Positions 43,036-51,834 of a stretch of 64,000 nucleotides of DNA are shown piece by piece. Made by a program: the position numbers and the translations under genes. The notes under the pieces were generated by a model. It ran no database searches. It saw only the letters and a list, made by a program, of their open reading frames with translations, and was not told the DNA's origin. Numbering within the stretch: position 1 is the first letter of the stretch; each line of letters opens with the position of its first letter. This DNA comes from Nocardioides pini (GTDB lineage: Bacteria > Actinomycetota > Actinomycetes > Propionibacteriales > Nocardioidaceae). The stretch spans positions 1,218,643 through 1,282,642 of the forward strand of contig NZ_JAPPUX010000001.1 of the NCBI RefSeq assembly GCF_026712185.1, given 5' to 3'.

Positions 43036-43827
43036 GTGAAGCGACAGGTGAAGCCGCCGACCCCGCACCCGAGCGGCGCGACGCCGCCGCCGGTCCCGCG
43101 CGACCTCGTGCCCGAGCACGTCGCGATCATCATGGACGGCAACGGGCGGTGGGCCAAGCAGCGCGGGCTGCCCCGCACGAAGGGCCACGAGCAGGGTGAG
43201 CACACCCTCTTCGACGTCGTCGAGGGAGCGATCGAGATCGGCGTCAAGGCGATCTCGGCCTACGCCTTCTCCACCGAGAACTGGACGCGCTCGCCCGACG
43301 AGGTGCGCTTCCTGATGGGCTTCAACCGCGACGTGATCCGCCGCCGTCGCGACGAGATGCACGACCTGGGCGTCCGGGTGCGCTGGGCCGGACGCGCCCC
43401 CCGGCTCTGGAAGTCGGTGATCCGTGAGCTGCAGGTCGCCGAGCAGATGACGAAGGACAACGACGTCCTCACCCTCACGATGTGCGTCAACTACGGCGGG
43501 CGCGCCGAGCTGGCCGACGCGGCCCGCGCCATCGGCCGTGAGGTCGCGGCCGGGCGTCTGAACCCGGACAAGATCGACGAGAAGACCTTCGCCCGCCACC
43601 TCTACGTCCCCGAGCTGCCGGACGCCGACCTGGTCTGGCGCACGTCCGGCGAGCAGCGGCTGTCCAACTACATGCTGTGGCAGGCGGCGTACAGCGAGAT
43701 GGTCTTCACCGACGTGCTCTGGCCCGACGTCGACCGTCGACACCTCTGGTCCGCGATCGAGACGTACGCCAGCCGCGACCGCCGCTACGGCGGTGCCGTG
43801 CCGAACCAGACGCCCCAGCAGACCTAG
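43036..43827 (+). CDS. uppS: Isoprenyl transferase (cis-prenyl diphosphate synthase, UppS family)
   Basis: A 263-residue cis-prenyltransferase. HVAIIMDGNGRWAKQRG holds the catalytic Asp (D34), with SAYAFSTENWTR and the C-terminal DLVWRTSGEQRLSNYMLWQ motif. It makes the polyprenyl diphosphate carrier for cell-wall synthesis (decaprenyl or undecaprenyl; chain length not readable). The start is set by the TACGCT box 7 nt upstream, since the longer frame runs into the preceding gene. It overlaps the convergent zur gene by 4 nt. Confidence 0.94.
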   Translation: MKRQVKPPTPHPSGATPPPVPRDLVPEHVAIIMDGNGRWAKQRGLPRTKGHEQGEHTLFDVVEGAIEIGVKAISAYAFSTENWTRSPDEVRFLMGFNRDVIRRRRDEMHDLGVRVRWAGRAPRLWKSVIRELQVAEQMTKDNDVLTLTMCVNYGGRAELADAARAIGREVAAGRLNPDKIDEKTFARHLYVPELPDADLVWRTSGEQRLSNYMLWQAAYSEMVFTDVLWPDVDRRHLWSAIETYASRDRRYGGAVPNQTPQQT

Positions 43828-44231
43828 CGACAGGCCGGGCAGGTCCCGAAGATCTCCAGCGTGTGGCTGATGTCGGCGTAGCCGTGCTCGGTCGCGATGG
43901 CGCTCGTCCACCGCTCGACCGCCGGTCCCTCGACCTCGACGGTCGCCCCGCACGTGCGGCACACGAGGTGGTGGTGGTGCGTGTCGGAGCAGCTGCGCCA
44001 GATGGCCTCGCCGTCCTCGTTGCGCAGCATGTCGACCTCGCCGGCGTCGGCGAGCGTGGCCAGCGTGCGGTAGACCGTGGCGAGGCCGACCGACTCGCCC
44101 TGCTGGGAGATGAGGTCGTGGATCTCCTGCGCGCTGCGGAAGTCGTCGAAGCCCGCGAGGGCGGCGGCGACCGCGCGGCGCTGGCGGGTCGGGCGGACCG
44201 CGGGCCGCGGCGTGGGGTCAGTGCTCGTCAT
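43824..44231 (-). CDS. zur: Zinc uptake regulator Zur (Fur family)
   Basis: A 135-residue Fur-family repressor. The winged helix (SAQEIHDLISQQGESVGLATVYRTL) is followed by a metal site (SDTHHHHLVCRTCG) and a C-terminal CPAC pair that forms the structural Cys4 zinc site. It is called Zur rather than Fur because it is the last gene of the znuACB operon and Zur-type boxes precede znuA. It overlaps znuB by 14 nt. Confidence 0.9.
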   Translation of the reverse strand: MTSTDPTPRPAVRPTRQRRAVAAALAGFDDFRSAQEIHDLISQQGESVGLATVYRTLATLADAGEVDMLRNEDGEAIWRSCSDTHHHHLVCRTCGATVEVEGPAVERWTSAIATEHGYADISHTLEIFGTCPACR

Positions 44232-45222
44232 AGTGCTCTCCGTGTACGGCGTGCCGGTGCCCGTCGTGGACGTAGTCGACGTGGTCCCCGTGCGGGACCG
44301 CCGGGTGCCCGCAGGCCTCGCCGTGCTCGTGCGGGTGTTCGACGGTGGAGCGGTGCGGCGTCGCGGTGACCTCGGGGAAGGGGGCCATCAGCCGGCTGCG
44401 GCGGCGCAGCCACACCCCGAGCGGCCAGGTGGCGGTGAACATCGCCAGCGCCAGCAGCACGATCGTCGGTCCCGGCGCGACGGTGACCCGGAACGACAGC
44501 GCGGCGCTCAGCACGAGCCCGCCCACGGCCGCCACGCAGCCGACCAGCATCGCCCCGGCCAGCGTGGTGCGGAACGACCGCGCGACCTGCTGCGAGGTGG
44601 CCACCGGCACCACCATCAGCGCGGACACGAGCAGGAGCCCGACGGTGCGCATGGCGACGGTGATGCTGACGGCGGCGAGGACGGCGATGAGCAGGTTGTA
44701 GGTCCGCACGCGCAGGCCGGCGACGCGCGCGAAGTCGGGGTCGCTGGCGACGGCGAAGAGCTGGGGGAGCAGCCCGAGCGTGACGGTCAGCACGACGACG
44801 GTCAGCACGATGGTCGACCACACGTCCCCGACCGAGATGGCGTTGAGCGAGCCGAAGAGGAACGCCTGCAGCGTCGCGGCACCCTCGCCGGCGATGCCGG
44901 TGATCAGGACGCCGCCCGCCAGCCCCCCGTAGAAGAGGAGGGCGAGCGCGACGTCGCCGTTGGTGTGCCCGCGCTCGCGGATCAGCTCCATCAGCACCGC
45001 GCCGAGCACGGCCACCACGACAGCCGTCCAGGTGGGCGAGGTGCCGGTCAGCAGGCCGATGGCGACACCGGTGACCGCGACGTGACCGATGCCGTCGCCC
45101 AGCAGCGCGAGGCGTCGCTGCACCAGGAAGGTGCCGATCGCCGGCGCGGCGAGCCCGGTGAGCAGCGCGGCGATCAGCGCGCGCTGCATGAAGCCGAGCG
45201 AGAAAAGGTCCCAGAAGGTCAT
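44218..45222 (-). CDS. znuB: Zinc ABC transporter permease with His-rich C-terminus
   Basis: A 334-residue ABC-3 family permease with about eight helices (FLVQRRLALLGDGIGHVAV, GLLLVSALMVVPVATSQQVA). The cytoplasmic C-terminal tail of about 50 residues is loaded with His (HEHGEACGHP, HDGHRHAVHGEHYDEH) and could sense or buffer zinc. It starts at ATG 45222 within the znuC stop (ATGA) and runs into zur. Confidence 0.92.
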   Translation of the reverse strand: MTFWDLFSLGFMQRALIAALLTGLAAPAIGTFLVQRRLALLGDGIGHVAVTGVAIGLLTGTSPTWTAVVVAVLGAVLMELIRERGHTNGDVALALLFYGGLAGGVLITGIAGEGAATLQAFLFGSLNAISVGDVWSTIVLTVVVLTVTLGLLPQLFAVASDPDFARVAGLRVRTYNLLIAVLAAVSITVAMRTVGLLLVSALMVVPVATSQQVARSFRTTLAGAMLVGCVAAVGGLVLSAALSFRVTVAPGPTIVLLALAMFTATWPLGVWLRRRSRLMAPFPEVTATPHRSTVEHPHEHGEACGHPAVPHGDHVDYVHDGHRHAVHGEHYDEH

Positions 45223-46028
45223 GACCGGTTCCTCCGCTCGAAGTCGAGGGGCGAGGCGACGTGCGGGACGTGGTCGTGGCTGCCGGGTCCGTCGGCGGGG
45301 TGGTCGTGCGCGTGGTGCGTGTGCGAGGCGACCTCCTGCGTGAGCGGCGGCCCGTCGTACGCCACCCGGCCGTCGCGCATCACCACCGACCGGTCGATGA
45401 GCGGCATCATCGGGCCGATCTCGTGGGCGACGAGCAGGATCGTCGCGCCGCGGGCCTTGAGCCGGCCCAGCGCGTCGGCGAGCGCCTGCTGGTTGGGCAG
45501 GTCGACGCCCGCGGTGGGCTCGTCGAGGACGAGCAGGTCGGGCTCGCCCGCGAGCGCGCGGGCGATGAGCACGCGCTGCTGCTGGCCGCCGGAGAGCTGG
45601 GAGACGCCGTACGACGCGCGGTCCACCAGGCCGACGACCTCGAGCGCGGACTCCACGGCCACCCGGTCCGCGGCGCCCGACGGGCGCAGGAGCCTGCGGC
45701 GCCCGACCCGTCCCGAGGCGACGACCTCGCGCACCGTGGCCGGGACGCCGCCGGCCGCCGACGAGCGCTGCGGTACGAAGCCGAGCCGTGGCCAGTCGCG
45801 GAACTGCTCGATCGGCGTCCCGAAGAGCCGCACGGTGCCGCGGGTGTGGGGGAGGAGCCCGGTGACGGCCCGGACGAGGGTGGACTTGCCCGAGCCGTTG
45901 GGGCCCAGGAGCGTCACGACCTCGCCGCTGCGGACCGTCAGGTCGACGTCGCGCAGGACCGGCCGGCCCCCGATCGGGACGGAGACCTGGTCGAGGACGA
46001 CGGGTGCTGACGGGTCGGACGTCGTCAC
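45219..46028 (-). CDS. znuC: Zinc ABC transporter ATP-binding protein
   Basis: A 269-residue ATPase. Walker A is GPNGSGKST (42-50), the signature is QLSGGQQQRVLIARAL, Walker B is LLVLDEPTAG and the switch His is in LLVAHEIG. A His-rich C-terminal extension (HTHHAHDHPADGPGSHDH) matches the one on ZnuB. The GTG at 46028 overlaps the znuA stop (GTGA); the long upstream frame is antisense noise. Confidence 0.93.
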   Translation of the reverse strand: MTTSDPSAPVVLDQVSVPIGGRPVLRDVDLTVRSGEVVTLLGPNGSGKSTLVRAVTGLLPHTRGTVRLFGTPIEQFRDWPRLGFVPQRSSAAGGVPATVREVVASGRVGRRRLLRPSGAADRVAVESALEVVGLVDRASYGVSQLSGGQQQRVLIARALAGEPDLLVLDEPTAGVDLPNQQALADALGRLKARGATILLVAHEIGPMMPLIDRSVVMRDGRVAYDGPPLTQEVASHTHHAHDHPADGPGSHDHVPHVASPLDFERRNRS

Positions 46029-46978
46029 GAGCAACCGTTGGCCTGCTGGAGGGCGGTCAGGTTCTCGCGCATGAGGGAAAGGTAGTCCTCGTCGGAGGTC
46101 TCGTCCGAGAGGCCCTCGATCGGGTCGAGCACCGCGCTGGTCACGCCCAGGTCGTCGGCGAGGGTGTCCGCCATCTTCGGGCTGACCAGCCGCTCGGAGA
46201 ACACGGTCGTCACGCCGTCCTCGGTGATGAGCTCCTGGAGGTGGGCGAGGTCGGCCGCGGTCGGCTCGGCGTCGGGGGAGAGGCCGGCGATCGGCTCGAA
46301 CTCCAGCCCGTAGCGGCTGAGGTAGCCGAACGCCTGGTGGCTGACCACCGTCGCCGAGCGCTCGCACGACGCGAGGCCGCTGGTGTACTCCTCGTCCACG
46401 GCCTCCAGGTCGGCGCGCAGGTCGGCCGCGTTGCCGGCGTACGTCTGTGCCCCCTCGGGGTCGACCTCGCCCAGCTCGTCGGCGACGGCGTCGGCGAAGT
46501 CGGCCACGAGCAGGGGGTCGAGCCAGAAGTGCGGGTCGAGGTCGCCGTGGTCGTGGCCGTCCTCCTCCGCGTGCTCGCCCTCGCCCTCGTCCGCGTGGTC
46601 GTGGGGGTCCTCGGTGGCCGGCATCAGGTCGACGACCGCGGCCGCGTCGACGACGGCGGCGTCGGTGTTCTCGGCGGCGGCGTCGACCGCCGGCTGGAAT
46701 CCCTCCTCGAGCACCACGAGGTCGGCCTGCTCGAGCGACGCCGTCTGCGCGATGCTCAGGTCGAGGTCGTGCGGCTCCTGGCCGGGCTGCGTGAGGTTCT
46801 CGACGGTCCACCCGTCGCCCGCCACCCGCTCGGTCACCCAGGCCAACGGGTAGAACGACGCGACTGCCCGGCGACCACTTCCGGACGAGTCGTCACCCAG
46901 CGCCGCGCAACCGGCAAGGAGGACGGTCGCGGCGACGAGGCCGGCGGTGGCGGGAAGGGACCGGGCGACGGACGACAT
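46025..46978 (-). CDS. znuA: Zinc ABC transporter substrate-binding lipoprotein
   Basis: A 317-residue binding protein with lipobox LLAGC (C24). Zinc-site residues sit in ASFYPLAWVTERVAG, the DPHFWLDP motif and VVSHQAFGYLS. A His/Asp/Glu-rich loop (DPHDHADEGEGEHAEEDGHD) precedes DPHFWLDP, as in zinc-specific members. ATG 46978 is preferred over GTG 46993, because the latter falls in the -10 and Zur-box region. It is the first gene of znuACB-zur. Confidence 0.93.
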   Translation of the reverse strand: MSSVARSLPATAGLVAATVLLAGCAALGDDSSGSGRRAVASFYPLAWVTERVAGDGWTVENLTQPGQEPHDLDLSIAQTASLEQADLVVLEEGFQPAVDAAAENTDAAVVDAAAVVDLMPATEDPHDHADEGEGEHAEEDGHDHGDLDPHFWLDPLLVADFADAVADELGEVDPEGAQTYAGNAADLRADLEAVDEEYTSGLASCERSATVVSHQAFGYLSRYGLEFEPIAGLSPDAEPTAADLAHLQELITEDGVTTVFSERLVSPKMADTLADDLGVTSAVLDPIEGLSDETSDEDYLSLMRENLTALQQANGCS

Positions 46979-46992
46979 GAGAACGATTCTCA
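46978..46992. promoter_or_regulatory. Zur box 1
   Basis: TGAGAACGATTCTCA is a near-perfect 15-bp palindrome overlapping the -10 region and the znuA start. The core TGA-N-AACGATT-N-TCA pattern fits actinobacterial Zur sites. Confidence 0.75.
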
Positions 46993-46999
46993 CGCTGGT

Positions 47000-47014
47000 T
47001 GAGAACGATTGTCA
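47000..47014. promoter_or_regulatory. Zur box 2
   Basis: TGAGAACGATTGTCA, one base different from box 1 and 22 bp away (two helical turns). On the minus strand it covers a TTGACA -35 (47015-47010) spaced 17 bp from the -10 region in box 1. Confidence 0.75.
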
Positions 47015-47029
47015 AACTGGGTCGGGCCC

Positions 47030-47035
47030 TAGGCT
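47030..47035 (+). promoter_or_regulatory. -10-like box TAGGCT for the ABM-domain gene
   Basis: TAGGCT with a 6-nt spacer to the GTG at 47042; Zur box 2 lies 15 bp upstream, near the -35 position, so Zur may also touch this gene. Confidence 0.45.
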
Positions 47036-47041
47036 GGGCCC

Positions 47042-47371
47042 GTGCTCGTCGTCACCCGCCTGCGTACGCCCTCGACCGACGCCGCAGCTGAGCGCGAGCT
47101 GCGCGCCGGGCTGCTGCGGGCCCTCGACATCCTGGCCGCCAAGCCCGGCTGGGTCGGTGGGGACGTCGGCCGCAACGTCGACGACCCGACGCTGTGGGTG
47201 CTGACCACGCGGTGGGAGAACGTCGGTTCCTACCGGCGCGCGCTCGGGTCGTACGAGGGCAAGATGCACGTCCAGCCGCTGATGGTCCACGCCCTCGACG
47301 AGCCCAGCGCCTACGAGGTCGTCGAGGAGGGGACCGACCTCAACGAGGCCCAGCCCCGGTCGATAGGCTGA
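47042..47371 (+). CDS. Antibiotic biosynthesis monooxygenase-like (ABM domain) small protein
   Basis: A 109-residue ferredoxin-like-fold protein with the ABM pattern: VVTRLRTPSTDAAAERELRA, AKPGWVGGDVGRNVDDPTLW and LTTRWENVGSYRRAL. Members range from heme-degrading enzymes to quinol monooxygenases. Function is unknown. It is divergent from znuA and shares the Zur-box region, then is followed by glyS. Confidence 0.72.
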   Translation: MLVVTRLRTPSTDAAAERELRAGLLRALDILAAKPGWVGGDVGRNVDDPTLWVLTTRWENVGSYRRALGSYEGKMHVQPLMVHALDEPSAYEVVEEGTDLNEAQPRSIG

Positions 47372-47435
47372 CCGCTCGTTCGAGCGAGCCGGCAGCCAGC
47401 CGGCCCGACCTGCCCACACCTGAAGGACCTGCACC

Positions 47436-48836
<1,401 letters not shown>

Positions 48837-48875
48837 GTGGTTGGCGCTCGTCGCGAGGGGCGTCACCATGGCGTC

Positions 48876-49457
48876 ATGTGGCGGCCCCTGTTCCTCGTGA
48901 CGGCATTGTCGCTGCCGCTGACCGGGTGCGGCGGTGACGAGCCGGAGCCGGACGACGAGCCGACGCCCGCGGCCACGGCCGCGGTGGACGACGGCACCGA
49001 GCCCGGCACCGAGCTGGCGTTCGGTGATCCCGCGACCCTGGTGTGGCGGCCCACCCGCGACCTCGTGGGCGAGCTCGAGCTCAGCGTCGACGAGGTCGCG
49101 GAGCAGCGGCGGTCCGTCTTCGACGGCTGGACCCGCGACGGTGCGAGCGCCGAGGCGCGCCCCTACTTCGTGTCGGTGAGCGTCGCCAACACCGGCGAGA
49201 CCGACCTCGGCGGCCAGGACGTCCCGCTCTACCTGCGCGACACCGCGGGCACGCTCGGCGCGCCGTGGACGCTCGGCGGCGACTTCACCGCCTGCCAGAG
49301 CGGCCCGCTGCCCGAGCGCTTCGAGCCGGGCGACGAGGCCGAGATGTGCCTGGTCTACCTCGTCCCCGACGGCGGCCGGGTCCGCGACCTGGTCTTCGAG
49401 CCGACCGAGTTCTACGACCCGGTCTCGTGGACCGGCAGGGTGCGGGACCCCGGCTGA
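48876..49457 (+). CDS. Hypothetical lipoprotein
   Basis: A 193-residue exported protein with lipobox LPLTGC (C18), an acidic Pro/Ala linker (about 20-50) and a beta-rich domain with YFVSVSVANTGETDLGGQDV, resembling Ig-like/DUF4352-type telokin folds. Two further cysteines could form a disulfide. Function is unknown. ATG 48876 is chosen because the signal peptide begins there. Confidence 0.65.
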   Translation: MWRPLFLVTALSLPLTGCGGDEPEPDDEPTPAATAAVDDGTEPGTELAFGDPATLVWRPTRDLVGELELSVDEVAEQRRSVFDGWTRDGASAEARPYFVSVSVANTGETDLGGQDVPLYLRDTAGTLGAPWTLGGDFTACQSGPLPERFEPGDEAEMCLVYLVPDGGRVRDLVFEPTEFYDPVSWTGRVRDPG

Positions 49458-49482
49458 TTTGGGCCGGGATCGGTCCCGCTCC

Positions 49483-49488
49483 GACAAT
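49483..49488 (+). promoter_or_regulatory. -10-like box GACAAT for dus
   Basis: GACAAT with a 6-nt spacer (GGAGGC) to the ATG at 49495; the spacer could also serve as a ribosome site. Confidence 0.35.
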
Positions 49489-49494
49489 GGAGGC

Positions 49495-50634
49495 ATGACC
49501 GCCGTGCCAGACTCCCTCACCCTGGGTTCGCTGCGCGTCGACACCCCCGTCGTGCTCGCGCCGATGGCCGGCATCACCAACGCCGCCTACCGCCGGCTCT
49601 GCGCCGAGCAGGGCGCCGGCCTCTACGTCTGCGAGATGATCACCAGCCGCGGCCTCGTCGAGGGCGACGAGACGACGAAGAAGATGCTGGTCTTCGACGA
49701 GCTCGAGTCGGTGCGCTCCGTCCAGCTCTACGGCACCGACCCGGTCTACATCGGCAAGGCCGTCGAGATCCTCTGCGCCGACCACGGCGTGGCCCACGTC
49801 GACCTCAACTTCGGCTGCCCGGTCCCCAAGGTGACCCGCAAGGGCGGCGGGGGAGCGCTGCCGTGGAAGCGCGGCCTCCTCGGCGAGATCCTCGAGCACG
49901 CGGTCGCCGCGGCGGCGCCGTACGACGTCCCGGTGACGATGAAGACCCGCAAGGGCCTCGACGACGACCACCTGACCTACCTCGACGCAGGTCGCATCGC
50001 CCAGGACAGCGGCGTCGCGGCCATCGCGCTGCACGGACGCACCGTGCAGCAGGCCTACTCCGGCGAGGCCGACTGGGACGCCATCGCCGCCCTCGTCGAC
50101 CACGTCGACATCCCGGTCCTCGGCAACGGCGACATCTGGGAGGCCGCCGACGCGATCCGGATGGTCGAGCGGACCGGCGCCGCGGGCGTCGTCGTGGGCC
50201 GCGGGTGCCTCGGCCGCCCGTGGCTCTTCCGCGACCTCGCCGCGGCCTTCCACGGCGAGGACGTCGCCACCCTCCCGACGCTCGGCGAGGTCAAGGCGAT
50301 GATGCGCCGCCACGCCGAGCTGCTGTCCGAGCACATGGGGGAGGAGCGGGGCTGCAAGGAGTTCCGCAAGCACATCACCTGGTACCTCAAGGGCTTCCCG
50401 GCCGGGGGCGAGCTGCGTCACCAGCTGGCCCTCGTCGACTCCCTCGTCTCCCTCGACGAGCTCCTCGCCGGGCTCGACGACACCGCGCCGTTCCCGGAGC
50501 GTGAGCTCGGCACGCCGCGCGGGCGACAGGGCGCTCCGCGCAAGAAGGTCGTGCTCCCCGACGGGTGGCTCGACGACACCGACGGTCGCGACGCGCACCT
50601 GCGCGAGGACGTCGACGAGACCACCGGGGGCTGA
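49495..50634 (+). CDS. dusB: tRNA-dihydrouridine synthase (Dus family)
   Basis: A 379-residue TIM-barrel flavoenzyme. VLAPMAGITNAAYRRLC is the FMN site, VDLNFGCPVPKVTRKGGG holds the catalytic Cys, and HGRTVQQAYSGEADW and GNGDIWEAADA complete the family pattern. It reduces uridines in tRNA. DusB is the nearest type, but subfamily assignment is tentative. A C-terminal 50-residue Arg/Asp-rich tail is extra. Confidence 0.9.
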   Translation: MTAVPDSLTLGSLRVDTPVVLAPMAGITNAAYRRLCAEQGAGLYVCEMITSRGLVEGDETTKKMLVFDELESVRSVQLYGTDPVYIGKAVEILCADHGVAHVDLNFGCPVPKVTRKGGGGALPWKRGLLGEILEHAVAAAAPYDVPVTMKTRKGLDDDHLTYLDAGRIAQDSGVAAIALHGRTVQQAYSGEADWDAIAALVDHVDIPVLGNGDIWEAADAIRMVERTGAAGVVVGRGCLGRPWLFRDLAAAFHGEDVATLPTLGEVKAMMRRHAELLSEHMGEERGCKEFRKHITWYLKGFPAGGELRHQLALVDSLVSLDELLAGLDDTAPFPERELGTPRGRQGAPRKKVVLPDGWLDDTDGRDAHLREDVDETTGG

Positions 50635-50836
50635 GCCCGCACCTCGCCCCGGGGCCGCTGGTGCGTACGCGGGTGAGCCGGAACACGCAGGAATTTACCG
50701 GGGAAGATTGGGACAGCCCGAGATTCCTGTGCTTCACTCGATGATCGCGTCGACGTGGGCACGAGTTCTTCCCCCGTTTCCGGGCTCGTGGATCGACGCA
50801 TCGTCCCCCGTCAGCAACTGCAAAGGAATCAGCGCT
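50635..50836 (+). other. 202-nt upstream region of the secreted SH3-like protein
   Basis: The stretch contains an A/T-richer segment (GAATTTACCGGGGAAGATTG, 50691-50710) that could carry the promoter, and AAAGGAATC just before the GTG at 50837. I looked for the actinobacterial cyclic-di-AMP riboswitch usual before wall-hydrolase genes and could not find its conserved core. No gene is seen. Confidence 0.35.
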
Positions 50837-51775
50837 GTGGCTCAGCATCGCCACAAGCGGGAAACCCCTGCTACCACCCCCCGTCCGTCTCGGATCCCCC
50901 GTTCCGTCCTCGTCTCCGCACCGCTCGCCGTCGTGGCGACGCTCTCCGCGGTCACCATGGGCGTCCTCGCCGCAGAGCCGACGACCAACGACGGCCTGCT
51001 CGCCTCGTCGGGCACCTCGCAGCCCGCCGCCGAGCCTGCCGCCGACTCCGTCGACGACACCGCTCTCCGCCGGCGCAGCGAGACGACGACTGTCTCCCGC
51101 TCGCAGATCCGCACCGCCGCGAGGGCCGAGGCCGCCGCGCGCAACGACATCAGCGTGGACCAGAAGGCGCGCCGGCTCGCCAAGAAGCTGGACGACAAGG
51201 TGTGGACCACCGACCTGCTCAACCTCTGGGACGGCCCGTCGGAGAAGTCCGAGAAGCTCGGCGTCATCGACGCGCTGAAGCAGGTGTCCGTCACCGGCCG
51301 GCAGCAGGCCGGGCGCACCCAGGTCGTCATCGACGGCCAGTCGCGCTGGGTCACCTCCGACTACCTGAGCGACGAGAAGCCGAAGCCCGAGCCCCAGGTC
51401 CAGGCGAAGGCCGCGGGCCCGAGCCTGGGCGGCGCCTGCACCAACGGCTCGTCCATCGACGCCGGTCGCGCGTCGCTCTACGACATCCACGACGTGGTGT
51501 GCGCCAACTGGCCGTCCGTCACGAGCTACGGCACCTGGCGTGGCGACGGTGAGCACGGCCAGGGTCGTGCCATCGACATCATGGTCAGCGGCGAGACCGG
51601 CTGGGACATCGCCAACTTCCTGCGCGCCAACTACGCCGCGTTGGGCATCGAGTACATCATCTACTCGCAGAACATCTGGTCCGTGGAGCGCTCCGGCGAG
51701 GGCTGGCGGGGCATGTCCGACCGCGGGTCCACGACCGCCAACCACTACGACCACGTCCACGTCACGGTCTACTGA
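50837..51775 (+). CDS. Secreted protein with SH3-like domain and ARB_07466-like C-terminal domain
   Basis: A 312-residue exported protein. The hydrophobic signal/anchor (about 22-45, SVLVSAPLAVVATLSAVTMG) is followed by a disordered linker and a bacterial SH3-like domain (about 125-180; LNLWDGPSEKSEKLGVI, GQSRWVTSDYL). The C-terminal domain (about 195-312) has GRAIDIMVSGETGWDIANFL and ends NHYDHVHVTVY. Its paired His/Asp pattern recalls LAS-type metallopeptidases of the wall. Peptidase activity is inferred. The GTG at 50837 is preceded by AAAGGAA. Confidence 0.7.
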   Translation: MAQHRHKRETPATTPRPSRIPRSVLVSAPLAVVATLSAVTMGVLAAEPTTNDGLLASSGTSQPAAEPAADSVDDTALRRRSETTTVSRSQIRTAARAEAAARNDISVDQKARRLAKKLDDKVWTTDLLNLWDGPSEKSEKLGVIDALKQVSVTGRQQAGRTQVVIDGQSRWVTSDYLSDEKPKPEPQVQAKAAGPSLGGACTNGSSIDAGRASLYDIHDVVCANWPSVTSYGTWRGDGEHGQGRAIDIMVSGETGWDIANFLRANYAALGIEYIIYSQNIWSVERSGEGWRGMSDRGSTTANHYDHVHVTVY

Positions 51776-51819
51776 CCCGGGTCCCGCCCCGGGTCGTCGT
51801 CGGCGTCCGAGGTGCTCGC

Positions 51820-51825
51820 TAGGCT
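51820..51825 (+). promoter_or_regulatory. -10-like box TAGGCT for dgt
   Basis: TAGGCT with a 9-nt spacer to the ATG at 51835. Confidence 0.4.
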
Positions 51826-51834
51826 GACCGGCCG

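Noticed and set aside
47372..47435. T-box element before glyS
   Set aside because: The gap is only 64 nt, too short, and lacks the T-box core sequence.
50641..50836. Cyclic-di-AMP riboswitch before the secreted SH3-like protein
   Set aside because: The conserved GGGGGAACCA-type core of actinobacterial examples is not found.
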